Assembly (NCBI RefSeq): GCF_018129685.1
Contig: NZ_JAFCLG010000020.1
Location: 1 to 64,000 of the forward strand
Length of the DNA stretch: 64,000 nucleotides
Reading direction: 5' to 3'
Source of the DNA: Bradyrhizobium manausense
GTDB taxonomy: Bacteria; Pseudomonadota; Alphaproteobacteria; Rhizobiales; Xanthobacteraceae
Shown: one piece after another, positions 35,327 to 44,276 of the stretch
Layout: every line of letters begins with the position of its first letter
How positions within the stretch are numbered: the stretch's first letter is position 1
Notes under the pieces: model-generated
What the model saw: the letters and a program-made list of their open reading frames with translations, nothing else
Told to the model about the DNA's origin: nothing
The model's database searches: none
Made by a program: the position numbers and the translations under genes

Positions 35327-35341
35327 AATAGCCTCCTTCTT

Positions 35342-37636
35342 TCAGGTTACAGGTGGTGTGACGGTATCGGCGGTCGGCAGGTGGATGGGCTTGCCGCCGG
35401 CGGTGATGATTGTGCTCGGGCCTTTGCCGCCGCTGTGCATCGAGGGCGACGACAGCGCATCGCGCTTCTCGCGCTTCAGCCGCACCTGAATCATGTGCGG
35501 ACAGCGGTGGTCGTCGAAATACAGTTCCTGGCAATGCATGCAGTAGATGCACTCATTGACGTTGATGTGGCCCTCGGGATGGATCGCCTGCACCGGGCAT
35601 TCCTTGGCGCAGCGCTGGCAGGGCGTGCCGCATTCGGGCCAGCGGCGCAGCCATTCGAACATCCGGATCCGGCCGGGAATGGCGAGCGCGGCGCCAAGCG
35701 GGCACATGTAGCGGCAGAAGAACCGTTCCACGAACAGGCCAGCGGACAATGTCGTGAGGGCGTAAACGACGTACGGCCATTCACGCGCGAACTTCAAGAC
35801 AATGGTGGTCTTGAAGGGCTCCACTTCGGCCAATTGTTCTGCAAAGGCGGTCGAGTAAAGCGACATGCCGAACAGGCCTAGAAAGATGATGTATTTGATC
35901 GGCCACAGCCGCTCGTGCAGGCCCCATGGCAGCCTGAATTGCGGGATCTTCACCGCCTGGGCGATGTTGTTGAGCAGTTCCTGCAGCGCGCCGAACGGGC
36001 AGAGCCAGCCGCAGAATGGCCCGCGCCCCCAGAACAGCAGCCCGGCGGCGATCGAGGCCCAAAGCAGGAAGATCAGCGGAGCCGACAGGAAGTATTCCCA
36101 ACTGAAGCCGGTCAGCAGCGAGTTGGCGAAGGTCAGGACGTTGACCACCGAGAGCTGGGCGTTCGCATACCAGCCGAGCCAGACCAGAATGAACAACAAA
36201 TAGCCGCGACGAACCCACGTGTAGAGCCTGGGGCGGCGGACCAGGGCATTCTGGAAGAAGAAGATCAAAGTGAGCGCGCCGAGCGCTGCAGCCGTCGTAG
36301 AAATCTTGACGACGTCGCCACGCCAGATCTTCATCCACAGCGGTTCGCCTTCGGCGACGAAGGATGTCTTGGTGTCGCGCGGTGTGACTGCAGGCGCTGC
36401 CGACCGTTCCGTGGGCGATGCGGCGGCCTGCTGCCGTGCCGGCGGCGGCTCAGTTTTCACATAGGCGTTTGGCAGCGTGTAGCCGAGATCGAAGGTGAGC
36501 CACGCCTTCTCTCGTGTCGAGACCACACGCTGCACCAGCAGTTGCAACACCCACGGCTCGGTCGGATCGAGCGCGAATTCCGGCGGCACCGTGAACAAGG
36601 CTATTTCAGGAAACTCAGGCGCGCCTTCGGCTTCCAGGTTTCCCAACCGCGTATGGTCGCGGTCGCGGAAGCGGATGCTGTTGGCATCCTGAATCAGCTC
36701 GATGCGGTCGAAGATTCCGCCGCGGACGTAAGCGGCCCCCTTGAACGAATAGCGGCCCGATCCTGCGACGATCAACGCCTGCTGGCCGGGCCTGAGTCGG
36801 CCAGTCAGATGGTCGAATCCGTCATCGCCGAGCAGGCTGCGGCCGATGGTCGGCACCGCGACATCGGCGACGTACAGGTCGATGAAGCTGTCGTCGGGAT
36901 CGCCCTCTTCGGGACGCGCGGCCGCGCCAGCGTTGCCCAATTTCTCGAAGGCCTTGTTCACGTCGGCAACGGTGAGAATCAGGCGGCGGACCGAACCGTC
37001 ATCGACCAGACTCTGCCAGTCGCGAATCTCGCTCTTTCCGGGATTGATTACCTTCGAAGCTTGCGGCGACGCGCCGGCGATCGCGTTGCCCGCACCGCCG
37101 AGCCGACCGCTCTTGATGAGCTTGGTCGCGGAGCGAACGATGCTGTCGCCCATCACAAGGACGGTGACGGTCGCGCCGCTGACGATATCGACCTGCGGGG
37201 CGGGCGTGACTCCGCGCGCCACGCGATCCATGTCGGTGCCGATCAACTTATTGACCGCTTCGAGTATGCGGCCTACCGGAATGCCCACGAGCACAATGGG
37301 TTCCTTGTGCTCAACGAGCTTCAGGCCGGTCAGCACACCTTTGGGATCGATACCGACCAGGATCTGGATGGGCTTTCCAGAGTAGCCAGTGGCGTTGGCA
37401 AAATCGGAGTTCAGGTAGACGAAGCCGAGGAGCTGATCATCCTTGTAGGCAGGCGCAATCGCGGGATCTCCCTGCGGCGCCCCGAAGCGATTGGCGCCTG
37501 TGACCAGTTCGCCCGGCTCCGCCTTGCCAAGGTATTCGCTCAGCCGGCCTGCGGCGCACGCCTCTCCAAGCATGGCGATCCAGCCGAAAACGGCAAGGAT
37601 CGAGAAAAGGACAACGATGTTGGCGGGTTTGTGCAA
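35342..37636 (-). CDS. nosR: NosR, membrane flavo-iron-sulfur protein
   Basis: Polytopic membrane protein needed for nosZ expression and for electron delivery to NosZ. 764 residues: signal segment, periplasmic FMN-binding domain with the flavinylation motif SGATVTVL near residue 150, six or so transmembrane helices from about residue 420, two CxxxCP motifs (CGWLCPFGAL, CRYMCPLGAAL), and a ferredoxin-like end CQRCAKECPVQAI / CIYCMHCQELY. The start is TTG; an in-frame TGA lies seven codons upstream and no ATG fits. First gene of the operon, with a FixK-type box 86 bases upstream. Confidence 0.95.
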   Translation of the reverse strand: MHKPANIVVLFSILAVFGWIAMLGEACAAGRLSEYLGKAEPGELVTGANRFGAPQGDPAIAPAYKDDQLLGFVYLNSDFANATGYSGKPIQILVGIDPKGVLTGLKLVEHKEPIVLVGIPVGRILEAVNKLIGTDMDRVARGVTPAPQVDIVSGATVTVLVMGDSIVRSATKLIKSGRLGGAGNAIAGASPQASKVINPGKSEIRDWQSLVDDGSVRRLILTVADVNKAFEKLGNAGAAARPEEGDPDDSFIDLYVADVAVPTIGRSLLGDDGFDHLTGRLRPGQQALIVAGSGRYSFKGAAYVRGGIFDRIELIQDANSIRFRDRDHTRLGNLEAEGAPEFPEIALFTVPPEFALDPTEPWVLQLLVQRVVSTREKAWLTFDLGYTLPNAYVKTEPPPARQQAAASPTERSAAPAVTPRDTKTSFVAEGEPLWMKIWRGDVVKISTTAAALGALTLIFFFQNALVRRPRLYTWVRRGYLLFILVWLGWYANAQLSVVNVLTFANSLLTGFSWEYFLSAPLIFLLWASIAAGLLFWGRGPFCGWLCPFGALQELLNNIAQAVKIPQFRLPWGLHERLWPIKYIIFLGLFGMSLYSTAFAEQLAEVEPFKTTIVLKFAREWPYVVYALTTLSAGLFVERFFCRYMCPLGAALAIPGRIRMFEWLRRWPECGTPCQRCAKECPVQAIHPEGHINVNECIYCMHCQELYFDDHRCPHMIQVRLKREKRDALSSPSMHSGGKGPSTIITAGGKPIHLPTADTVTPPVT

Positions 37637-37721
37637 GAGACAAGTCCAGACTCTTCAGCAGAACGCCGTTGTTCTGGATTGCAAGCTCAAGCAACAATAG
37701 AGCGCCGAACAAGATCGCTAG

Positions 37722-37735
37722 TTGCGTTGGATCAA
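37722..37735. promoter_or_regulatory. FixK/FNR-type box upstream of nosR
   Basis: TTGCGTTGGATCAA fits the FixK2 consensus TTG(A/C)-N6-(T/G)CAA. It lies 86 bases before nosR and 51 bases before the divergent 301-residue gene, so it could drive both under microoxic or anoxic conditions. Activation of nosR by FixK2 is known in Bradyrhizobium; here it is inferred from the box. Confidence 0.8.
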
Positions 37736-37785
37736 ACTGCCGATAGTCCGATTGGTACAAACTTTGTTTCGAGAGAGAGCCCGAC

Positions 37786-38691
37786 ATGCGCAAAGAGCCG
37801 CTTCTGATCGCCGTGCCGCCGGCGCCGGTGCGAAGCCTCAACGAGCTCTATGCAATTGCGTTTGACCAGGCGCAAAAGGCTGCACGGCAATACGACTCGC
37901 TTGCCGTGCAGACCGAGGAGCGCCTGCTGCCGGTACGCCCCGTGTTCGAGGTCGTCGCGACGCGCGAGCGCAATCGTTGCGACAGCCTGTCCGCGGCCTG
38001 CCTTGCCGCCTGCGGCAAGCGTCCCGATGCGTCCGATCTGCGCTGGGCACCGATCGACCTCGTTGCTGCGGCGGAAATCGCCGACATCGGGAATTCCAGC
38101 CTGTCGACGCCTTATGCCGCCTGGGCGCTCGCGGCCCGCCACCGCCAGCGCGCCTTCGTGTTCTGGACTTATGTCATCGCCCTTGCTGAAGATCCTTTGG
38201 TGCGCGAGACCGCAGAGCAGCTCGCGCGTGAAGCGTTGTCTGACGGCAATCTGTTGCGCCGCGAGCGGCGACTTGCCTGGCGCGCCGAACGGAAGCTCGG
38301 AGCCGGGCACGCAGCCAGGACCGACGAGGAGATCGACGAGCCTGACTCGGCGGCGCTGCTGGAGAGCCTTCTCCTCAGGGACATGGTCGCCTGGTCGCAA
38401 CGGCTGGACCCCGTCCAACGCAAACAACTCCTGACCCTCGATCCCGCTCCCCTGCCCCCGCCTTTCCTGACGCCTTCAGACGGAAACAGCGCCGACACGA
38501 AGATTGAGGAGATCGAACACATCAAACGCCGCGCCCTGCGCCGCGCCGAGCAATTGTCCATCATCTATCTCGACGATGCCGACCGCGCGGCCGACCAGAG
38601 CAGCATGGAATTGGCGCAGAAACTCGCCGCGCAATCCATCATGCGACTCGCGGGGCTGCGTCAGCTCGCCGCCGAATCGGGATTGCGATGA
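37786..38691 (+). CDS. Protein of unknown function divergent from nosR
   Basis: A 301-residue cytosolic, Ala/Arg/Leu-rich, probably all-helical protein with no signal peptide or clear transmembrane segment. Long helices such as YAIAFDQAQKAARQYDSLA and EHIKRRALRRAEQLSIIYL and a conserved-looking CDSLSAACLAACG are visible. I do not recognise a family. Its position directly facing nosR across a FixK box suggests co-regulation with N2O reduction, perhaps a denitrification accessory, but nothing in the sequence proves this. GAGAGAG precedes the ATG. Confidence 0.75.
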   Translation: MRKEPLLIAVPPAPVRSLNELYAIAFDQAQKAARQYDSLAVQTEERLLPVRPVFEVVATRERNRCDSLSAACLAACGKRPDASDLRWAPIDLVAAAEIADIGNSSLSTPYAAWALAARHRQRAFVFWTYVIALAEDPLVRETAEQLAREALSDGNLLRRERRLAWRAERKLGAGHAARTDEEIDEPDSAALLESLLLRDMVAWSQRLDPVQRKQLLTLDPAPLPPPFLTPSDGNSADTKIEEIEHIKRRALRRAEQLSIIYLDDADRAADQSSMELAQKLAAQSIMRLAGLRQLAAESGLR

Positions 38692-38898
38692 TCCGCAACG
38701 CCAGCGGATGCACCTTGCAAGTCGCGCTGCATTCGATGCGGCGGGTGATTTTGCTCGTTGCTGGCAATAGCGGCGCAAGTATCGGACAACATAAGCCAAT
38801 GGCGCCTAGGGGGCGGGATGAAACCATCCAGCTTCACCCGACGGATTACGCCGGGACGAGCTTTCACTCGGAGAGTCCTTTGGTCTGAGCGAACTTAA

Positions 38899-38974
38899 TG
38901 GTGCCCAGGGGCGGAATCGAACCACCGACACTGCGATTTTCAGTCGCATGCTCTACCAACTGAGCTACCTGGGC
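38899..38974 (-). tRNA. tRNA-Phe (anticodon GAA)
   Basis: Cloverleaf reads GCCCAGG...CCTGGGC for the acceptor, a D-arm TAGCTCAGTTGGTAGAGC, anticodon stem TGCGA/TCGCA around loop CTGAAAA, T-arm with GGTTCGATTCC and an encoded CCA. Confidence 0.96.
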
Positions 38975-39161
38975 TTGCTCTGCGAGGGACCCAAAGAAGA
39001 GGGTTCAAGGCCCATCGAGCGGGCGGTTTATAGTGGGCTCGGAGCGGCCTGTCCACCCGGCTTCGCCAAGAGGCTTCGCCGGGCGCGGCCCGGCTGTGCA
39101 CAAGCTGGCGCGGGCTTTCCGAGGTGCGCCGGGCGCCCACGTAAGATATTGATATTATTAC

Positions 39162-39344
39162 CTATTCAACGTCATCCACCTCGTCGTCCCGACCGGGGAT
39201 GACGTAGGATCCTTTCAGCCAGCGGTTCAGATCGACGTCGCGGCAGCGCGAGGAGCAGAACGGACGGGTGGCCTGCGCCTGCGGCTTGCCGCAGATCGGG
39301 CAGGTTTTGAGGGGCGGGATGGGCTTTTTGACTTGGTCGTCCAT
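39162..39344 (-). CDS. yacG: DNA gyrase inhibitor YacG-type zinc protein
   Basis: A 60-residue protein with one zinc-binding set: CPICGKP and CSSRCRDVDLNRWL, matching the YacG pattern CxxC-...-CxxxC and the conserved DLxxWL tail. YacG binds GyrB and inhibits its ATPase in E. coli. I use the ATG giving MDDQVKKPI; a TTG twelve codons upstream is possible. Lies downstream of maf on the same strand, as in many alphaproteobacteria. Confidence 0.85.
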   Translation of the reverse strand: MDDQVKKPIPPLKTCPICGKPQAQATRPFCSSRCRDVDLNRWLKGSYVIPGRDDEVDDVE

Positions 39345-39470
39345 GATCGGGATAGCTGTACACGAGGTCGGGGCGTTCAAGGGCCCGTCGACAAACAGGT
39401 TTCTCGGGCCGAGGCGCGGATTCCCCGCCGGTGGATTCTACTGTGCATGGGGTTGTTTTGGCGATGTTCG

Positions 39471-40100
39471 TCAGACGGCGGTGGCGTTGAGCCAGCCGAA
39501 GCGGATCGGAAAGCCTTCGCCGCCGAGCAGCGTCGTGGTCTCGTAGAGCGGCAGCCCGACCACGTTGCTGTAGGAGCCGACCATCTTCACCACGAACGAG
39601 CCGGCGATGCCCTGTACGGCATAGCCACCGGCTTTGCCGCGCCATTCGCCGGAGCCGATATAGGCCTGGATGTCGTCTTCAGAAAGCCGCTTGAAGCGGA
39701 CGCGGGTCTCGACCAGGCGCTGGCGGAAGGCCTCGCGCGGCGTCACCAGACAGATCGCGGTATAGACGCGGTGGTTGCGGCCCGACAGCAGCCGCAGACA
39801 CTGCGCAGCCTCGTCGACCAGATTGGCCTTCGGCAGGATGCGGCGGCCGACCGCCACCACCGTGTCGGCGGAGAGGATGAAGGCGCCCCGCAATTCGTCG
39901 TCCAGCTGCACTGATTTGAGCGCCGCATCGGCCTTGGCCCGCGCGAGGCGGTTGGCGCAGGCGCGCGGCAGCTCACCCCGCTTCGGCGTCTCGTCGACGT
40001 CGGCCGGCCGGAGCGCATCCGGCTCAATGCCGGCCTGGTTGAGCAGCGACAGGCGCCGCGGTGAACCGGAGGCAAGAACGAATTTGGGGCGGCCGAGCAT
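39471..40100 (-). CDS. maf: Maf-like nucleoside triphosphate pyrophosphatase
   Basis: House-cleaning enzyme that hydrolyses dTTP/UTP and modified nucleotides; formerly septum-formation inhibitor. 209 residues with the Maf N-terminal motif LASGSPRRLSLL, the catalytic ILSADTVVAVGRRILPKA and the conserved YIGSGEWRGKAGGYAVQG, where AGGYAVQG is a family hallmark. Upstream and downstream neighbours (yacG, low-Mr phosphatase-like, hisD) reflect conserved alphaproteobacterial order, but infA, which often precedes maf, is not present in the 157-base gap. Confidence 0.93.
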   Translation of the reverse strand: MLGRPKFVLASGSPRRLSLLNQAGIEPDALRPADVDETPKRGELPRACANRLARAKADAALKSVQLDDELRGAFILSADTVVAVGRRILPKANLVDEAAQCLRLLSGRNHRVYTAICLVTPREAFRQRLVETRVRFKRLSEDDIQAYIGSGEWRGKAGGYAVQGIAGSFVVKMVGSYSNVVGLPLYETTTLLGGEGFPIRFGWLNATAV

Positions 40101-40257
40101 CAGGTGATTTTGGGAGATTTTGGCAGGGGGTGAATTGCGCGCGGAACCTATCGGACGGGGGCTGATTTCACAACCCGGGAACCCGGACTTTGCTGATTCG
40201 AGGTTTCCGACAAGCTGTGCCCGTGGTCTGTGACGCGGGTGTTACGGCCACCCATTG

Positions 40258-40725
40258 CTACCCGCTCGCCGCACCCACCTTGGCGAACCGCCGGCGGATG
40301 CGCATCATCAGCTGGTCGCAGACCTCGCGATAGGCGGCGAGCTTCTGGTCGCGGCTGCCCTCCATCGTGGTCGGATCGTGCGTCGGCCAGTATTCGACGT
40401 CGGCGGCAAGCGTGCGGGTCAGCTCCAGCGCCTTGTGATGCGCCTCCGGGGACAGGGTGATGATGAGGTCGAAATTGAGCCCCTCCCAATCCTCCAGTTC
40501 CTCGAAGGTCTGCGGCTTGTGGGTCGAGATGTCCTGGCCAAGCTCTGCCATCACGGCAACCGCAAACGGATCGAGCTCGCCCTTCCGGGCGCCGGCCGAC
40601 TTCACGTAGAGACCTTGCGGAAACATATGCTGGAGCAGGCTCGCGGCCATCGGCGAGCGCACGCTGTTCATCGCGCAGGCGAACAGCACCGATTGCGGAT
40701 CGCGTGTGCGCGGCGGACCCGCCAT
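40258..40725 (-). CDS. Low-molecular-weight phosphatase family protein (ArsC/LMW-PTP fold)
   Basis: A 155-residue protein with the P-loop CAMNSVRSPMA, i.e. the C-x5-R signature of low-Mr tyrosine phosphatases and thioredoxin-type arsenate reductases, and the general acid Asp region PTHDPTTME. This version is usually found just before or after UPF0262-hisD in Bradyrhizobium, so a housekeeping role is more likely than arsenate detoxification (inference). AGGC precedes the ATG. A 50-base palindromic repeat lies directly upstream. Confidence 0.85.
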   Translation of the reverse strand: MAGPPRTRDPQSVLFACAMNSVRSPMAASLLQHMFPQGLYVKSAGARKGELDPFAVAVMAELGQDISTHKPQTFEELEDWEGLNFDLIITLSPEAHHKALELTRTLAADVEYWPTHDPTTMEGSRDQKLAAYREVCDQLMMRIRRRFAKVGAASG

Positions 40726-40748
40726 CCGCGTTTAGCCTCTTTTGATAG

Positions 40749-40799
40749 AGGGCATGGCCTTATCGGAAAACCGCTGCACACTTTTCCGGGCCATGCCCT
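40749..40799. repeat. Palindromic repeat, rhizobial CGGAAAA/TTTTCCG family
   Basis: Perfect nested inverted repeat: AGGGCATGGCC...GGCCATGCCCT outside and CGGAAAA...TTTTCCG inside. It overlaps the UPF0262 stop codon region and separates it from the phosphatase-like gene; it may attenuate read-through. Confidence 0.85.
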
Positions 40800-41295
40800 A
40801 GCCCTTCCAGTGCAGAACGGTAATGAGCGTGAACAGCCGGCGCGAGGTCTCGAAATCGATCCGCACCTTGCCCTTCAGCCGCTCCTGCAGCGTCCGCGAT
40901 CCCTCGTCATGGATACCGCGGCGGCCCATGTCGATGGCCTCGATCTTGTCCGGCGTCGCGGTGCGGATCGCCTGGTAATAGCTGTCGCAGATCATGAAAT
41001 AGTCCTTCACGATCCGCCGGAACGGCGTCAGAGACAACAGATGCGCGACCACGGGCGTGCCGTCCTCGCGGCGAATGTCGAACATCAGCCGGCTGCCGGT
41101 GATGCCGATATGCAGCGTGAACGGTCCCTTGCCCTCCGCGCCGTCGGGCGCGAACAGATTCTGCTCGATCAGATCGTAGATCGCGATCGCGCGCTCATGC
41201 TCGATGTCCGGCCCGGAACGGCCGATCGAGTCTTCGTCGAGGGTGACCGCGACGATGCGATTGGTCGAGTCGTCCTGTTCGGGCGGCTTTGTCAT
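40798..41295 (-). CDS. UPF0262 family protein
   Basis: A 165-residue cytosolic protein of the alphaproteobacterial UPF0262 family, recognised from IGRSGPDIEHERAIAIYDLIE and YFMICDSYYQAIRTATPDKIEAIDMGRRGIHDEG, split as YFMICDSYYQAI and EAIDMGRRGIHDEG. No biochemical function is known. ATG overlaps the hisD stop by four bases, so it is coupled to hisD. The frame is open 36 codons upstream in another context but that part overlaps hisD. Confidence 0.9.
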   Translation of the reverse strand: MTKPPEQDDSTNRIVAVTLDEDSIGRSGPDIEHERAIAIYDLIEQNLFAPDGAEGKGPFTLHIGITGSRLMFDIRREDGTPVVAHLLSLTPFRRIVKDYFMICDSYYQAIRTATPDKIEAIDMGRRGIHDEGSRTLQERLKGKVRIDFETSRRLFTLITVLHWKG

Positions 41296-42587
41296 GACAG
41301 ATTGAGGCGCAATCCGATCGAGCGCGAATGGGCATCCAGCCCCTCCGCTTGTCCCAGCGTCATCGCAGCCGGTCCCAGCGCACGCAGCTGGTCCGGGCCG
41401 CATTTCAGGATCGAGGTGCGCTTCATGAAATCGGCGACCCCGAGGCCCGAGGAGAATCGCGCCGAGCGCGCCGTCGGCAGCACGTGGTTGGAGCCGCCGA
41501 CATAATCGCCAATCGCCTCCGGCGTATGCGCGCCGAGGAACACCGCGCCGGCGTTGCGGATCTTTGCGGCGAGCGCATCGGGATCGGTGGCCATGATCTC
41601 GAGATGTTCGGCGGCGATCGCGTCTGCGAGCGGGATGGCCTCGGTGAGAGTTTTCACCATGATGATGGCGCCGAAATCGGCCCAGGATTTGCCGGCAATG
41701 GCAGCGCGCGGCAGCGTTTTCAGCTGCGCTTCGACGGCCTTCTCCACATCGTCGGCAAGGCGCGCCGAGTCCGTGATCAGGATCGACTGCGCGCTGGCAT
41801 CATGCTCGGCCTGCGCCAGGAGATCGGCGGCGATCCAGTCGGCGTTGCCGGTATCGTCGGCAATCACCAGCACCTCGGAAGGGCCTGCGATCATGTCGAT
41901 GCCGACCTTGCCGAACACCAGCCGCTTTGCGGCGGCGACATAGGCGTTGCCCGGGCCGACGATCTTGACGACCGGCGCGATCGTCGCGGTGCCATAGGCG
42001 AGCGCCGCAACGGCCTGCGCGCCACCAACGCGATAGATTTCGGTGACACCGCCAAGCGAGGCGGCCGCCAGCACCAGCGGATTGAGCTTGCCGTCCGGTG
42101 ACGGCACCACCATCACGAGGCGCGAGACGCCGGCAACCTTCGCCGGCACCGCATTCATCAGCACCGAGGACGGATAGGCGGCGGTGCCGCCGGGCACGTA
42201 GAGGCCGGCGGATTCGATCGCGGTATAGCGCCAGCCGAGCTCGACGCCGAGCGGATCGGTGAAGCGCTCGTCTCTTGGCAGCTGGCGACGATGGTAGATC
42301 TCGATGCGGTCACGCGCGAGCTTGAGCGCATCCAGCGTCGCTGCATCGCAGGCCTTTGCCGCAGCTTCAATCTCGGCGGCCGAAACGCGCAGGCTTGATG
42401 CATCCAGTTTCAAGCGGTCGAACCTGGCGGTGGCCTCCAGCAGCGCGGCATCACCGCGTTTGGCGACGTCGTCGACGATGGCGCGCACGGCGGCCTCGAC
42501 GTCGGCCGAAACCTCGCGCTTGGCGGCGAGGAAGGCCGCGAATCGCTGGTCAAAATCGGCGCTGCTGCGGTCGAGACGAACGGGCAT
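41292..42587 (-). CDS. hisD: Histidinol dehydrogenase
   Basis: Zinc enzyme oxidising L-histidinol to histidine in two NAD-dependent steps. 431 residues. Zn and catalytic ligands are seen in AQAEHDASAQSILIT (Gln, His), IAAEHLEIM (Glu, His) and the terminal half; GPGNAYVAAAKRLVFGKVGIDMIAGPSEV is the family signature, split as GPGNAYVAAAKRLV and VGIDMIAGPSEV. SSNHVLPT-like GGSNHVLPTARSARF follows. Upstream of UPF0262 in an operon; no other his gene is adjacent, which is usual for rhizobia. Confidence 0.96.
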   Translation of the reverse strand: MPVRLDRSSADFDQRFAAFLAAKREVSADVEAAVRAIVDDVAKRGDAALLEATARFDRLKLDASSLRVSAAEIEAAAKACDAATLDALKLARDRIEIYHRRQLPRDERFTDPLGVELGWRYTAIESAGLYVPGGTAAYPSSVLMNAVPAKVAGVSRLVMVVPSPDGKLNPLVLAAASLGGVTEIYRVGGAQAVAALAYGTATIAPVVKIVGPGNAYVAAAKRLVFGKVGIDMIAGPSEVLVIADDTGNADWIAADLLAQAEHDASAQSILITDSARLADDVEKAVEAQLKTLPRAAIAGKSWADFGAIIMVKTLTEAIPLADAIAAEHLEIMATDPDALAAKIRNAGAVFLGAHTPEAIGDYVGGSNHVLPTARSARFSSGLGVADFMKRTSILKCGPDQLRALGPAAMTLGQAEGLDAHSRSIGLRLNLS

Positions 42588-42722
42588 TTTGGCTTGGCTT
42601 CTGCTGGTTTAGGGGGGCTCAGACGGCCCCCTGCTCAATGGCGCGGCGGGGAAGCTGCGTCAACCCTTGCAAGCACCCGTTTGGGCGAGAGCCTGAGCCG
42701 CACGCCTGGTATACAGGCTGCC

Positions 42723-43172
42723 TCAGCCCTCCCCCTCGATTTGCAGTCCCGCCCCGAATTCGTCCGTCCCGAGGTCGGTGAGCTGGCACTCCAGGCACTC
42801 GACATCGAGGCGGATGGCGCCGCCCTGGGCGAACAGAAGCAGCGCGCTGCCGCCGGGCTCCTCGTGACGGCCGTCCTGAGGGTGAAATTCGATGCCGACG
42901 AGGTCCAGAACGGCCTCGGGCGTGGCGAGATCGATATTGCGCGCCTTGCAGGCCAGCACGCGGTCGAAGCGGAGCGCGGCGACCAGCCGGCGCGGCTCGG
43001 TCTCACCATCCAGCGTCTGCTCCCAGTCCAGACGGCTCATGCCGACCACCAGGCGCTTCTCGCTTTGCCGCCAGATGATGTCGCAAGGTTGCACCCGGGC
43101 ATCCTGCACATGGGTCGAGATGACGGCGAGATCGTCGGCATCGAGCGCGATCAGTTTGAGCTGGGGAGACAT
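42723..43172 (-). CDS. DUF2948 family protein
   Basis: A 149-residue cytosolic alphaproteobacterial protein with the family opening LKLIALDADDLAVISTHVQDA and the motif LVVGMSRLDWEQ; the end ECLECQLTDLG is also conserved. Function unknown. The ATG giving MSPQLKLI matches family starts; a TTG twelve codons upstream is less likely. Precedes hisD by 135 bases and often lies between murA and hisD elsewhere; here the upstream 255 bases hold no murA. Confidence 0.85.
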   Translation of the reverse strand: MSPQLKLIALDADDLAVISTHVQDARVQPCDIIWRQSEKRLVVGMSRLDWEQTLDGETEPRRLVAALRFDRVLACKARNIDLATPEAVLDLVGIEFHPQDGRHEEPGGSALLLFAQGGAIRLDVECLECQLTDLGTDEFGAGLQIEGEG

Positions 43173-43391
43173 CACCGGTACTTTTTCCTCGGGGCTGATG
43201 CGGCTCAACGCGCGGGGCGGGCAAAATTTCCGCGCAAACTAACCAGCCCAAGAGCTAGACGCTATTGATATCCTCCATCTCCAGCACATTCTTCGGATAA
43301 CCGGCCCGGGCGACATGGATCATGGCGCAGCCGATCTGCCCGGTCGAGGTGACGAGCCTGGGCGAGGCGTGTTTGCGAAAACAACCCCTCA

Positions 43392-43415
43392 CCCTCTCCC
43401 GCAGACGGGAGAGGG
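43392..43415 (-). terminator. Hairpin after the alpha/beta hydrolase
   Basis: Perfect 10-bp stem CCCTCTCCCG / CGGGAGAGGG with a four-base loop, 14 bases beyond the hydrolase stop, followed on the minus strand by GGGTGAGGGGTTGTTTT. Acts as terminator or is a common intergenic hairpin. Confidence 0.6.
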
Positions 43416-43428
43416 CAAGATCGAACGC

Positions 43429-44253
43429 TCAACTCCTGAAGAACGCCAGCAGGTCCGCGTTGATCGTCTCGGCTTCCGTGGTCGGCATGCCATGCGGAAA
43501 GCCCTTGTAGGTCTTCAGCGTGCCATTCTTGAGCAGCTTGGCCGACAGTGGCGCGGAGTCTGCGTAGGGCACGATCTGGTCGTCGTCGCCATGCATCACC
43601 AGCACCGGCACGCTGATCATCTTCAGATCCTCGGTGAAGTCGGTCTGCGAAAACGCGACGATGCCGTCATAGTGCGCCTTCGCGCCGCCCATCATGCCCT
43701 GGCGCCACCAGTTCTGGATCACGGCTTCCGACGGCTTGGCGCCGGGACGGTTGTAGCCGTAGAAGGGACCTGCGGCGATGTCGCGGTAGAACGCCGAGCG
43801 GCCGGCGGCAAGCGCCGCCTGAAAGCCGTCGAACACGCTCTTCGGCAGACCGCCGGGATTGGCCTCGGTCTTCACCATCAGCGGGGGCACCGCCGAGAGG
43901 ATCGCGGCCTTCGCCACACGCGACTCGCCGTGACGCGCGATGTAGTGCACGACCTCTCCGCCGCCGGTGGAATGGCCGACATGCAGGGCGCTCTTGAGAT
44001 CGAGATGCGCGGTGAGCGCGGCGAGATCGTCGGCGTAGTGATCCATGTCGTGGCCATCGGCGGCCTGCGCCGAGCGGCCATGACCGCGGCGGTCATGCGC
44101 GATCACGCGATAGCCGCGGGTGACGAAGAACATCATCTGCGCGTCCCAATCGTCCGATGACAGCGGCCAGCCATGGCTGAACACGATCGGCTGACCCGAG
44201 CCCCAATCCTTGTAGAAAATCTCGACGCCGTCTTTGGTGGTGATGGTGGGCAT
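43429..44253 (-). CDS. Alpha/beta hydrolase, non-heme haloperoxidase/arylesterase type
   Basis: A 274-residue serine hydrolase of the cofactor-free chloroperoxidase group. The nucleophile Ser is in VGHSTGGGEV, the Asp in VMHGDDDQIVPY and the His in GFPHGMPTT; the oxyanion segment is SHGWPLSSDDWDAQ. These enzymes act as esterases and per-acid formers; natural substrate unknown. AGGAG six bases before the ATG of MPTITTKDG; an ATG five codons earlier is within the ribosome site. Preceded by a palindromic repeat, so monocistronic. Confidence 0.92.
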   Translation of the reverse strand: MPTITTKDGVEIFYKDWGSGQPIVFSHGWPLSSDDWDAQMMFFVTRGYRVIAHDRRGHGRSAQAADGHDMDHYADDLAALTAHLDLKSALHVGHSTGGGEVVHYIARHGESRVAKAAILSAVPPLMVKTEANPGGLPKSVFDGFQAALAAGRSAFYRDIAAGPFYGYNRPGAKPSEAVIQNWWRQGMMGGAKAHYDGIVAFSQTDFTEDLKMISVPVLVMHGDDDQIVPYADSAPLSAKLLKNGTLKTYKGFPHGMPTTEAETINADLLAFFRS

Positions 44254-44276
44254 GTGGGACTCCTTCATTGGAAAAT

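Noticed and set aside
33419..35881. Plus-strand open frame of 820 codons
   Set aside because: Antisense to nosZ and the end of nosR.
40101..40257. Expected infA or other small gene between maf and the phosphatase-like gene
   Set aside because: No frame in the 157 bases matches IF-1 or another small protein.
43255..43390. Minus-strand frame ending AMIHVARAGYPKNVLEMEDI
   Set aside because: It reads like protein, but has no start codon, is only about 40 codons and matches no family I know; perhaps a gene relic, not supported enough to call.
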